Source: Bacillota bacterium (GTDB lineage Bacteria > Bacillota > Clostridia > Monoglobales > Firm-18). From it: a stretch of 64,000 nt of DNA. Both the position numbers and the translations under genes were made by a program. The stretch lies in contig JALOAJ010000013.1 in the NCBI GenBank assembly GCA_023228885.1, positions 4,204-68,203 of the forward strand, in the 5' to 3' direction. Within the stretch, counting starts at the first letter, position 1; each line of letters starts with the position of its first letter. Shown here one piece after another: positions 53,911-62,157 of the stretch. Under the pieces are notes generated by a model. The model was not told the origin of the DNA. It saw only the letters and a program-made list of their open reading frames with translations, and ran no database searches.

Positions 53911-55539
53911 TTAGTGTGTTTTTCTTGCGTCGTAGGCAGTTTGATACACAGTTAGCACATCGGAAACGCCCATCTTATTTAGGTTGTCCACATATGACGC
54001 CCAGTCGTTTTCAAGGCTTAGGTCGCCGGTGATAAACCTTACGCTGCTTTCGTTTACATAATTTCCAATATCATTAATTTTTTGAAGAACTGCTTTCAAA
54101 TCCTCTTGAGGAATGTAAAAGGGCGGGATGGATTTTTCCGGCGTAAAGGGCTCATAATAGTTGACCGTTGCATCATAAAGCCTTGCCTCAAGCCCGGACG
54201 GGGAATATATATTCGTGTCGCCCACCTGCGCCGTATGTTTAGCGTATTGACCGATATTCCATTGTGCCCATGTTATGTTTTGAGCGCCGCCAATCATGGT
54301 CATTTTTGCCCATGTTGCCGGGTCGCCGGTGTAGCTTTTTTCTTCAGGCTCCGCCTTCCTCCAGTTGACGCCCTCCAAACCTATTCGGGTGGTAAGGCTG
54401 CCTTCCAAGGAATAGAACCAGTCTGTCCAGCGGATAGCGACTTCAGGGTCTTTCATCTGTTTTGTTACAACAAAGCAGCCGTTCATAATGCCGGATTCCA
54501 TAAGATATATGGAATTTCTCTGACCGCCCGGGCCCATAAGGGGCGCAACGGGGTTGAACTTCTTGTGCCGTTCGCCGCCCATATTAAAGACTGTGCTTGG
54601 CGCCAACATCATTGTTGAACCCAATATTTCGCCGACCGGGCTTTCTGCGATTTGTTTTACCTGGTCGTTTGTGGCGGCATATGAAACTTCATCTATAAGA
54701 CCTTCGTCGGTGAGTTTTTTAAGATATTTAAGCCCTTCCTTCCATTCGGGCTTGATAAATGCAGCATCCAATTTATCGTTATCATCAACAAAAAACCCTT
54801 TGTTGTTACATTGGATAAAGGAATTTATAAAGAAGTTGATAAAACCGCTGACATTGTTATTGGAAGCGAAAAACGGTATTTCATCTTTGCTGTTGTTTTT
54901 ATTTGGGTCGCCCTCTTTGAATGCTTTTAAAGCATTATAAAAATCATCAGTTGTTTCGGGAGCGTCAAGACCCAGCTCGTCCAGCCATTCCTTGTTCATC
55001 CACAGTTTATACGGATATTTTGTGTGAATAGCGTCACTCATGTTTGGAAGGCTGTATATTTTTCCGTCAGGCGTGGTCAAAAGTTCGCGGGCAAGCGGTA
55101 TTTCCTCAAACGCCTGCTTTATCCAAACCGAATATGTATCCACAAGGTCGTTAAGCGGTAAAAAGACGCCTTTGCTTCCATAAGTAATTTCTTCTTCCCT
55201 TGTAATGTTTGCCCCCATATAAATGTCGGGATAATCGCCGCTTGCCAATGAAAGCTGGCGCTTTTCTTGAACTGCGTTTTGCATTGCAATTTCCCATTCA
55301 ACCTTAACGCCGGTTCGCTGTTCATATTCCTTTGTAAATTCGTTTGTTGTCAAATCCTCGATGGTGGCAGTCTGTGCAGCGAATATTTTAATGGTTCTTG
55401 GGGTTTTTACAACCGGGAAAGTGCCGTTTGGCGTAACCTCGCTGCTTTCTCCTTGCCTAACGGTTACCTTGCCGCCGCAACCGCTAAAAAGTAGCGCAAT
55501 AACTAAAAAGCATAATAAAACATTAAATCGTTTAAACAT
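53911..55539 (-). CDS. Extracellular solute-binding lipoprotein (second system)
   Basis: 542 residues with a lipoprotein signal (FSGC, C21) and a family-1-type binding fold: SGDYPDIYMGANITREEEI, NKEWLDELGLDAPETTDDF and the calcium-loop-like EGDPNKNNSKDEIPFF. I start at ATG 55539 because AAAGGTG is just upstream; an in-frame codon 18 bases earlier overlaps the GH39 end. It lies 14 bases after GH39. It has no permeases of its own and probably serves the LplB/YtcP pair at 35364-37248. The ligand is probably a pentose-containing oligosaccharide, by context only. Confidence 0.88.
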   Translation of the reverse strand: MFKRFNVLLCFLVIALLFSGCGGKVTVRQGESSEVTPNGTFPVVKTPRTIKIFAAQTATIEDLTTNEFTKEYEQRTGVKVEWEIAMQNAVQEKRQLSLASGDYPDIYMGANITREEEITYGSKGVFLPLNDLVDTYSVWIKQAFEEIPLARELLTTPDGKIYSLPNMSDAIHTKYPYKLWMNKEWLDELGLDAPETTDDFYNALKAFKEGDPNKNNSKDEIPFFASNNNVSGFINFFINSFIQCNNKGFFVDDNDKLDAAFIKPEWKEGLKYLKKLTDEGLIDEVSYAATNDQVKQIAESPVGEILGSTMMLAPSTVFNMGGERHKKFNPVAPLMGPGGQRNSIYLMESGIMNGCFVVTKQMKDPEVAIRWTDWFYSLEGSLTTRIGLEGVNWRKAEPEEKSYTGDPATWAKMTMIGGAQNITWAQWNIGQYAKHTAQVGDTNIYSPSGLEARLYDATVNYYEPFTPEKSIPPFYIPQEDLKAVLQKINDIGNYVNESSVRFITGDLSLENDWASYVDNLNKMGVSDVLTVYQTAYDARKTH

Positions 55540-55553
55540 TTTTTGCACACCTT

Positions 55554-57035
55554 TCATTTATTTATATATAAACTACTTTCATCTCTCACAAACATAATTT
55601 CAATAAGCTCGAAACCGTTGCCTTTAAAATCCGAATGAATTTCTACCCTGCCGCCTGCCGCATGCTGGGTTTGCGCTGTCAATGCGGGCTTTGCAAATTG
55701 CTTTAAAATTTCAATTTGCTTACGGGACGGGTACATCGGCTTACCAAGCTTTGTCCATATATCCCTTACATTTCCTTTTTCTTCATCAATTCTGCTTTTC
55801 TTGATAAAAACCTGCTCACATTCCACAGGTATAGACAGCACAAATTCTTCCGGCGGGCATTCGCCTTCTCTTTCGCCGCAATTCCATACAATTGCTGAAA
55901 TACCATCGTTATCCGATGTGATTATTGCGCTATCGTCTCTGTATAAAATATTTTCTTTCAAGCAATTCATAAAGTTAAAAGCATGGTATACCGGCTTTTT
56001 TATATTGTTTAGCGCTATCATACCGAAGCCGCCGTGAAATTGTGCGTGAGGCACATCCTGTTCTTCAAAAACATCGGAGAATGTCCAGTAAGAAAGCGAA
56101 TCGCAATATTTGTCGCACAGCGTTAGCGGTTTTAGCAGGTATGCGGCATTGAACACCGTGTCATGCACAGGGCATTTTGCGTTGTATGAGCTGTTGAACT
56201 CTGTAATATGCAGCTCAAGGTTGGGAAACGCCGATTTTTTGATTATATCCCTTGCCTCAATCATTTCTTCAATAATATAATCATTTGGCAGCAGCTCCTG
56301 TTCTGAAACGAATATGCCTCTTTTAAGTTTTTTGCCTGTATAGCAATGCCTTGAAAGAAAATCAACAGGCGCTTTGGCTTTGTCGCAAAACTCTAAAAAA
56401 GAAACCATCCAATGCACCGGCTCGATGCCGCAAACGGCAGGACCGCCAACGCGGAAGCGTTCCGATACGGATTTAACCGCCCTTGCTGTTCTCTCATAAA
56501 GTTTAAAATATTCGTCCATGTCGGCATTTTGCCAAAAACCTTCCGCATTGGGCTCGTTCCAAACTTCATAATACCAACCGGCGGTTTCTTCAATGCCATA
56601 CCGCTGTGTTAGATGCTCTAATGTTTTTACCACAAGTCTTTCCCATTTTGCGTAGTCTTTTGGCGGGGTAACATTACCCTTCCAGTAAAACTGAGTTTGG
56701 TCGCCGGATGCCATGGCTTCCGGCATAAACCCGAATTCAATAAACGGCTTGATGTTACAGTCTTGGTACATATCCATAATTCTATCAAGATAAGTAAAGT
56801 TATAATATTCTACTTCTTGACCGTCAATCATATGTAATCGGTAAATACCCATATCATCATGGAAAATTCCATGTCCGCGGATATAATCAAACCCTACATC
56901 CTGCTGCACCTCCTTTAAGGCTTTAACATATTCCTCCTGCAAAGCTAATCCAATTCTTCCCGTGCCAACGCTCCTTTTAAAACAGGGGCTGTATTTTTCG
57001 GGTATTGTGTCTTTTTCGATTTTAATATACTTCAA
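55554..57035 (-). CDS. GH39 glycosidase (beta-xylosidase/alpha-L-iduronidase family), cytosolic
   Basis: 493 residues without a signal peptide. A (beta/alpha)8 domain carries the acid/base E161 in YEVWNEPN and the nucleophile E279 in LHITEFNSS. These positions agree with characterised GH39 beta-xylosidases, as I recall them (about 160 and 278). Other family segments are YIRGHGIFHDDMGIY, FGFMPEAMASG and YWTFSDVFEE. The start is TTG 57035, 10 bases after AAAGG; the open frame upstream covers the promoter. It heads the - strand operon with binding protein, sulfatase and GH51. Beta-xylosidase is more likely than iduronidase, given the neighbours. Confidence 0.9.
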   Translation of the reverse strand: MKYIKIEKDTIPEKYSPCFKRSVGTGRIGLALQEEYVKALKEVQQDVGFDYIRGHGIFHDDMGIYRLHMIDGQEVEYYNFTYLDRIMDMYQDCNIKPFIEFGFMPEAMASGDQTQFYWKGNVTPPKDYAKWERLVVKTLEHLTQRYGIEETAGWYYEVWNEPNAEGFWQNADMDEYFKLYERTARAVKSVSERFRVGGPAVCGIEPVHWMVSFLEFCDKAKAPVDFLSRHCYTGKKLKRGIFVSEQELLPNDYIIEEMIEARDIIKKSAFPNLELHITEFNSSYNAKCPVHDTVFNAAYLLKPLTLCDKYCDSLSYWTFSDVFEEQDVPHAQFHGGFGMIALNNIKKPVYHAFNFMNCLKENILYRDDSAIITSDNDGISAIVWNCGEREGECPPEEFVLSIPVECEQVFIKKSRIDEEKGNVRDIWTKLGKPMYPSRKQIEILKQFAKPALTAQTQHAAGGRVEIHSDFKGNGFELIEIMFVRDESSLYINK

Positions 57036-57063
57036 CGCAATCCAACCTTTCACACGAATAGAA

Positions 57064-57082
57064 GAACCGACCGATTCGGTTC
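57064..57082. promoter_or_regulatory. Candidate operator palindrome in the GH39 leader
   Basis: A perfect 7-bp inverted repeat, GAACCGA (57064-57070) and TCGGTTC (57076-57082), with a 5-base centre, lies just downstream of the -10 box of the GH39 promoter, overlapping the expected early transcribed region. This is where a repressor site would be expected. Confidence 0.45.
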
Positions 57083-57094
57083 CAGTATAATTCA

Positions 57095-57124
57095 ATATTA
57101 GCACGAAAGGAAGCGGTATGTAAA
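57095..57124 (-). promoter_or_regulatory. Promoter of the GH39-binding protein-sulfatase-GH51 operon
   Basis: On the - strand TTTACA (57124-57119) and TAATAT (57100-57095) are spaced by 18 bases, about 60 bases before the GH39 start. Confidence 0.6.
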
Positions 57125-57224
57125 GATACAATCCATAACATAAGGATACATTTCTATACCGCATTCTTTAACATATGCCTACATGGGGCTGTTTACTGCA
57201 TTTAATCGTTATTTTGCTCATCAT

Positions 57225-57264
57225 AAAAAAGCTGCCCCCGACAGCATATCGGAGACAGCTTTTT
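57225..57264 (-). terminator. Rho-independent terminator of ppdK
   Basis: Read on the - strand, AAAAAGCTG...CCGA pairs with TCGG...CAGCTTTTTT, interrupted by an internal mismatch, with a run of six T at the 3' end. It starts 17 bases after the ppdK stop. Confidence 0.8.
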
Positions 57265-57280
57265 AGTTATATTTGCTCTG

Positions 57281-59905
57281 TTAATTTTTTTCTGTAATTA
57301 CCGCTTGTGCGGCTGCAAGGCGTGCAATCGGCACTCTGTACGGTGAGCAAGAAACATAGTGTAAGCCCAAATCGTGGCAAAACTTGATTGAGGATGGGTC
57401 GCCCCCATGCTCTCCGCATATGCCAAGCTTAATGTTGGGCTTTGTTTTCTTACCGAGTTGTACGGCAGTTTCAACCAGTTTGCCCACACCTTCAACATCA
57501 ATGCGTGCAAACGGGTCAAAATCAAAGATTTTTTTCTCATAATAATGGTCAAGGAATTTTGTAGCATCGTCGCGTGAAAAGCCGTATGTCATTTGGGTAA
57601 GGTCGTTTGTTCCAAACGAGAAGAAATCGGCCTCTTTTGCAATTTCATCGGCTGTAATCGCTGCCCGCGGCACCTCTATCATTGTGCCGACAAGATATTC
57701 AATTTCAATGCCGGATGCCTTTATAACATCATCGGCGGCTTTTGTCACAACATCCTTAACATATTTCAGCTCTTTTAGCTCGCCAACCAGCGGTATCATT
57801 ATTTCAGGCGTAACCTTAATTTTGTTTTTAGCCAAGTTAACTGCCGCTTCGATTATCGCCTGCGCTTGCATTGCCGCAATTTCGGGGTATGTTACCGCCA
57901 AACGACAGCCCCTATGACCAAGCATGGGGTTAAATTCGTGCAGGTCGTTTATCGTTGCTTTCAGTTCTTCGAAGGGAATGCCCATTTCTATTGAAAGGTC
58001 TTTAATGTCGGCATCCGATTTGGGCAAAAACTCATGCAATGGCGGGTCCAAAAGGCGAATGGTGACGGGGAGCCCGTTCATTGCGGTAAAAAGCCCTTCA
58101 AAGTCGGCTCTTTGAATGGGGAGCAATTTAGCAAGCGCTTTTTCCCGTTGGGCGGTTGTTTTGGAAATTATCATTTCGCGCACAATCGGAATTCTGTCTT
58201 CCTCAAAAAACATGTGCTCTGTTCTGCAAAGCCCAATACCTTCCGCACCAAAATTTAAAGCCGCCTTTGCATCGTTTGGAACATCGGCATTTGCTCTGAT
58301 TTTTAATTTTCTGAAACCGTCAGCCCACGACATAAATGTGGCAAAATCACCGGTAAGCTGCGCTTGCATTGTTTCAATTTTGCCTTTGTAAAGGTTTCCT
58401 GTGCTGCCGTCTAACGAAATAAAGTCACCCTCGTTAAATTTTTCGCCCTTAACTGTAAAATATTTTTCTTCTTCGTTTATCTGAAGGCTGCCGCAGCCTG
58501 CCACACAGCAACGCCCCATGCCTCTTGCGACAACTGCCGCATGGGATGTCATTCCGCCTCGTGCAGTTAAAATTCCCGCCGCCGCATGCATACCTTCAAT
58601 ATCCTCCGGCGATGTTTCAAGTCGAACCAAAATCACGCTTTCACCCTTTTCGGCTGCCGAAACAGCGCTTTCAGCGGTGAAATACACCTTGCCTGAAGCC
58701 GCTCCCGGAGAAGCCGCAAGCCCTGTTGCCAACACCTCGGCAGCTTTTAGAGCTGCTGTGTCAAAGGTTGGATGCAACAATGCGTCAAGCTGTTTAGGGT
58801 CAACATTCATCACCGCTTGTTTTTTATCTATTAACCCTTCCGCAACTAAATCAACCGCAATTTTAATTGCCGCTTGGGCGGTTCTTTTACCGCTCCTTGT
58901 TTGTAGCATATATAATTTTTTGTTTTCTATTGTAAACTCCATATCCTGCATATCACGGTAATGGTTTTCAAGTTTTTCCGCGGCTTTGGTAAATTCCTCG
59001 TAAGCCTCCGGCATTACTTGCTTTAATTGTGATATTTTTTGGGGCGTTCGAATTCCTGCAACCACATCTTCACCTTGCGCGTTCATAAGAAATTCGCCGT
59101 AAAGCTCTTTTTCACCCGTTGAAGGGTTGCGGGTAAATGCAACGCCTGTTCCGCTTTCGTTGCCGCTGTTTCCGAACACCATAACCTGAACATTCACCGC
59201 TGTGCCCCAATCGTGCGGTATGTCGTTCATTCTGCGATACACGATTGCCCGCGGGTTTTCCCATGAACGAAAGACGGCATTGACAGACTCCAACAACTGC
59301 TTTTCAGGTTGCTGCGGGAACTCCTCTCCCATTTTTTCTTTATAAAATTGCTTAAAGCGTGAAACCATATCTTTAAAGTCTTCTGCGGCAAGCTCGCTAT
59401 CCGATTTTATGCCTTTTTCGTCTTTTATATCGTCTATTATACGCTCAAAATTACTTTTGGGCAGCTCCATAACCACATCAGAAAACATTTGGATAAATCT
59501 GCGGTAGCTGTCATATGCAAAGCGCGGGTTGCCCGTTAAGGAAACCAAACCCTCAACAACATCGTCATTTATCCCTAAATTTAAAATAGTATCCATCATT
59601 CCTGGCATGGAAGCCCGTGAGCCGGAACGAACAGATACTAATAACGGATTGTTTTTATCACCGAATTTTTTGCCTACTACCCCCTCAATTTGTCCTAATG
59701 CATCATGTATTTCGTTTGCTATGTTTGGGGTTAACTTTCCTCCTTCGTTGTAATACTTTGTGCATGCCTCCGTCGTTACGGTAAAACCTTGCGGCACCGG
59801 AAACCCAAGCCGCGTCATTTCAGCAAGGTTTGCGCCTTTACCGCCCAGCAAATTCTTCATTGAAGAATCACCCTCGCTGAAAAGGTACACATATTTTTTT
59901 GTCAT
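57281..59905 (-). CDS. ppdK: Pyruvate, phosphate dikinase
   Basis: Interconverts pyruvate, ATP and phosphate with phosphoenolpyruvate, AMP and pyrophosphate, as used in PPi-based glycolysis of anaerobes. The 874 residues comprise an N-terminal ATP-grasp domain (GGKGANLAEM, SVRSGSRASMPGMMDT), the phosphohistidine domain with GGMTSHAAVVARG, and the C-terminal PEP-binding barrel with SFGTNDLTQMTYG and GICGEHGGDP. The ATG at 59905 is preferred because GGAGG (complement of 59913-59917) is 7 bases upstream; the ATG 6 bases earlier is too close. It is monocistronic, with a terminator at 57225-57264. Confidence 0.97.
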   Translation of the reverse strand: MTKKYVYLFSEGDSSMKNLLGGKGANLAEMTRLGFPVPQGFTVTTEACTKYYNEGGKLTPNIANEIHDALGQIEGVVGKKFGDKNNPLLVSVRSGSRASMPGMMDTILNLGINDDVVEGLVSLTGNPRFAYDSYRRFIQMFSDVVMELPKSNFERIIDDIKDEKGIKSDSELAAEDFKDMVSRFKQFYKEKMGEEFPQQPEKQLLESVNAVFRSWENPRAIVYRRMNDIPHDWGTAVNVQVMVFGNSGNESGTGVAFTRNPSTGEKELYGEFLMNAQGEDVVAGIRTPQKISQLKQVMPEAYEEFTKAAEKLENHYRDMQDMEFTIENKKLYMLQTRSGKRTAQAAIKIAVDLVAEGLIDKKQAVMNVDPKQLDALLHPTFDTAALKAAEVLATGLAASPGAASGKVYFTAESAVSAAEKGESVILVRLETSPEDIEGMHAAAGILTARGGMTSHAAVVARGMGRCCVAGCGSLQINEEEKYFTVKGEKFNEGDFISLDGSTGNLYKGKIETMQAQLTGDFATFMSWADGFRKLKIRANADVPNDAKAALNFGAEGIGLCRTEHMFFEEDRIPIVREMIISKTTAQREKALAKLLPIQRADFEGLFTAMNGLPVTIRLLDPPLHEFLPKSDADIKDLSIEMGIPFEELKATINDLHEFNPMLGHRGCRLAVTYPEIAAMQAQAIIEAAVNLAKNKIKVTPEIMIPLVGELKELKYVKDVVTKAADDVIKASGIEIEYLVGTMIEVPRAAITADEIAKEADFFSFGTNDLTQMTYGFSRDDATKFLDHYYEKKIFDFDPFARIDVEGVGKLVETAVQLGKKTKPNIKLGICGEHGGDPSSIKFCHDLGLHYVSCSPYRVPIARLAAAQAVITEKN

Positions 59906-59959
59906 AATCATTCCTCCTACTTTCCACTAATTTAATTATTGCATTTGTTATAACTGATT

Positions 59960-60121
59960 TGGTATAACGCAAATTAGCATTAACATAGTTTATTATACCA
60001 TAAATCCGAAGGATTTTGGTATAATTGCGCATCGCCGTTTCCGAACATAATGAGGAAAATATCGGCGGCGCATAAGTTCCTGCGGAGCAAGTATAATATC
60101 TGCTTTGCAGATATTATACCA
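59960..60121. repeat. Nested palindromic, MITE-like intergenic element
   Basis: Four copies of TGGTATAA in alternating orientation occur at 59960-59967 (+), 59993-60000 (-), 60017-60024 (+) and 60114-60121 (-). Between them are three hairpins: 59993-60024 (TTATACCA/AAATCC arms with a GAA loop), 60026-60072 (TGCGC-CGCCG with CGGCG-GCGCA), and 60091-60119 (13-bp perfect stem with a TTT loop). It occupies most of the gap between pheA and ppdK. The TGGTATAAT copies also read as extended -10 boxes, so ppdK may start from one of them. No coding sequence is seen in the 59906-60197 gap. Confidence 0.55.
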
Positions 60122-60197
60122 TGAATTTTTTTATTGTCAATTTATTGGCTTTATTTTAAGTTTTCCCTTTTTTTAAAAGACATATACCGCTGTAATC

Positions 60198-61052
60198 TTA
60201 AACCCTGCCGCGTTTAAAGTGCAATGCATTTTTGTCCAACACATTGTTGCATTGTTTATAACTTCCCAAGTTTTTAAAAAAGGTTGATTTATACTGTATA
60301 ATTTCAAGCGCTTTTTTTATTTTTTCATCTGTTGCCGAGCCGTCTATATCCACAAAAAAAACATATGTCCCCAATGTTGTTTTTGCAGGGCGCGATTCGA
60401 TTTTCACCATATTAATTTCAAAAATATCAAAAATGGAAAGCATTTTATAAAGCGCCCCCGGGGTATCGGATACGCCAAACACAATTGATGTTTTGTCTGC
60501 GCCCTCTATCGGCGGGCAATCCTTTGACACAATAACAAACCTTGTTGTATTTGTGCGCACATCTTCAATTTCGCTTGCTACCACCTTAAGATTATATAAA
60601 CCCGCAAGCGACTCGCTGCCTATTGCCGCCGCGCCTTCTTCCTTTGCCGCAAGCATTGCCGCTTGCGCGGTGCTCTGGGTAAAAACAACCTCTGCATTTG
60701 CATAATTTTGCGCTATATATCTGCCGCATTGCCCTATTGATTGCGGATGCGAATATAATTTTGTTATTTTTTCGGAATTTGATAAAATACTTTGATTGAT
60801 TTTCAAAAGAATTTCACCGCAAATTGAAAGGTTGCAATCAAAAGCAAGGTAATCAAGCGTTGTATTAACCCCGCCTTCTAATGAATTTTCAATAGGCACA
60901 ACGGCAAAGTCAATCTTCCCTTGGTGCGCCGCTATTGTAAGCTCGGCGATTGACGGAAACTGCTCCATTTTATAATTTTTTAGCTTTTTTGAAAATTGCA
61001 GCGCCGCAAGCTGTGAAAATGTGCCTTCCGGCCCTAAATAACCTATTTTCAT
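60198..61052 (-). CDS. pheA: Prephenate dehydratase
   Basis: Converts prephenate to phenylpyruvate in phenylalanine synthesis. The 284 residues have a periplasmic-binding-like catalytic domain starting IGYLGPEGTFSQLAA, the TRF motif in NTTRFVIVS, and a C-terminal ACT regulatory domain with GALYKMLSIF and MVKIESRP that would sense phenylalanine. There is no fused chorismate mutase. The start overlaps the aroF stop by four bases, so the two are translationally coupled. Confidence 0.95.
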   Translation of the reverse strand: MKIGYLGPEGTFSQLAALQFSKKLKNYKMEQFPSIAELTIAAHQGKIDFAVVPIENSLEGGVNTTLDYLAFDCNLSICGEILLKINQSILSNSEKITKLYSHPQSIGQCGRYIAQNYANAEVVFTQSTAQAAMLAAKEEGAAAIGSESLAGLYNLKVVASEIEDVRTNTTRFVIVSKDCPPIEGADKTSIVFGVSDTPGALYKMLSIFDIFEINMVKIESRPAKTTLGTYVFFVDIDGSATDEKIKKALEIIQYKSTFFKNLGSYKQCNNVLDKNALHFKRGRV

Positions 61053-62065
61053 ATTCTTCTGCCCACCGCCTGCGCAACTTTTGATATTTCGTCCATTAAA
61101 TTGACAAATTCATCGGGGTATAACGACTGCTCCCCATCGCTCATAGCGTTTGGCGGGTCTTGATGCACCTCAACAATAAGCCCGTCGGCGCCTGCGGCAA
61201 TTGCCGCCTTTGCCATAGACGGCACATACTTGGAATGCCCTGTTGCATGGCTGGGGTCAGCAATTACCGGCAGATGGGATATTTCTTTTATTACCGGTAT
61301 TGCGCTAATATCCATTGTATTTCGCGTTGCCGTTTCATAAGTGCGTATGCCCCGTTCGCAAAGTATCACCTTTTCGTTGCCTTCGCTCATAATATATTCA
61401 GCCGCCATAAGCCATTCCGTTATTGTTGCCGCCAAACCTCGCTTTAACAAAGCGGGCTTGCTGCTGCTGCCCACTTCCTTCAACAGGCGGAAGTTTTGCA
61501 TATTTCGCGCACCGATTTGAATTATATCGGCATATTTGTCAACCGTTTCGACATCGCGCGTATCTACAACCTCCGTTACAAGCAACAGCCCCGTTTCTCG
61601 GCGTGCTTGCGCCAAAATTTTAAGTCCTTCTATCTCCAACCCTTGGAACGAGTAGGGTGACGAACGCGGCTTATACGCGCCCCCTCTTAAAATGTTGGCG
61701 CCGGCATTTTTAACTTTTTTTGCAACTTCTATAAATTCGCGTTCCCCTTCTATTGCGCAAGGTCCCGCCATTATTGCAAGTTTTTCGCCGCCGATTTTAA
61801 CGCCGTCTCCCACATCAATTACCGTCGGTTGTTTATACAATTCCTTGCTTGCAAGCTTGTATGGGCGCATTATGGGGACAATTTCTTCAACGCCCTCCAT
61901 AAGCAAAATCAAATTTTTGTTTATATCCCTCTTATCCCCGACAGCGCCTATAACCGTCTTTATTTCGCCATATATGGGATGTGTTTTAAAACCCAACTCA
62001 ATGAGCTTTTTTTCAACCATTTCAATTTGTTTTTTTGTTGCGCCGTCTTTTAATATTACAATCAT
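61049..62065 (-). CDS. aroF: 3-deoxy-7-phosphoheptulonate (DAHP) synthase, type I-beta
   Basis: First step of the shikimate pathway: PEP plus erythrose 4-phosphate gives DAHP. The 338 residues have an N-terminal ferredoxin-like regulatory domain (about 1-70) and a TIM barrel with MAGPCAIEG, RGGAYKPRSSPYSFQG, IGARNMQNF and DPSHATGH. I use ATG 62065 (MIVILKDGA, the family's usual start), with AGGAG 10 bases upstream; an upstream in-frame ATG at 62107 has no good ribosome site. It is coupled to pheA. Confidence 0.95.
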   Translation of the reverse strand: MIVILKDGATKKQIEMVEKKLIELGFKTHPIYGEIKTVIGAVGDKRDINKNLILLMEGVEEIVPIMRPYKLASKELYKQPTVIDVGDGVKIGGEKLAIMAGPCAIEGEREFIEVAKKVKNAGANILRGGAYKPRSSPYSFQGLEIEGLKILAQARRETGLLLVTEVVDTRDVETVDKYADIIQIGARNMQNFRLLKEVGSSSKPALLKRGLAATITEWLMAAEYIMSEGNEKVILCERGIRTYETATRNTMDISAIPVIKEISHLPVIADPSHATGHSKYVPSMAKAAIAAGADGLIVEVHQDPPNAMSDGEQSLYPDEFVNLMDEISKVAQAVGRRI

Positions 62066-62157
62066 ATTAAATCCCGCTCCTACTGCGTGCAAAACAAACT
62101 TACCCATACTTTAAGGGCTGATATTACCTTTTATAAATTTTTTGCTGCACGCGTAAT

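Noticed and set aside
54082..54618. 178-codon + strand frame inside the second binding-protein gene
   Set aside because: Antisense to a clear lipoprotein gene, no ribosome site, no domain.
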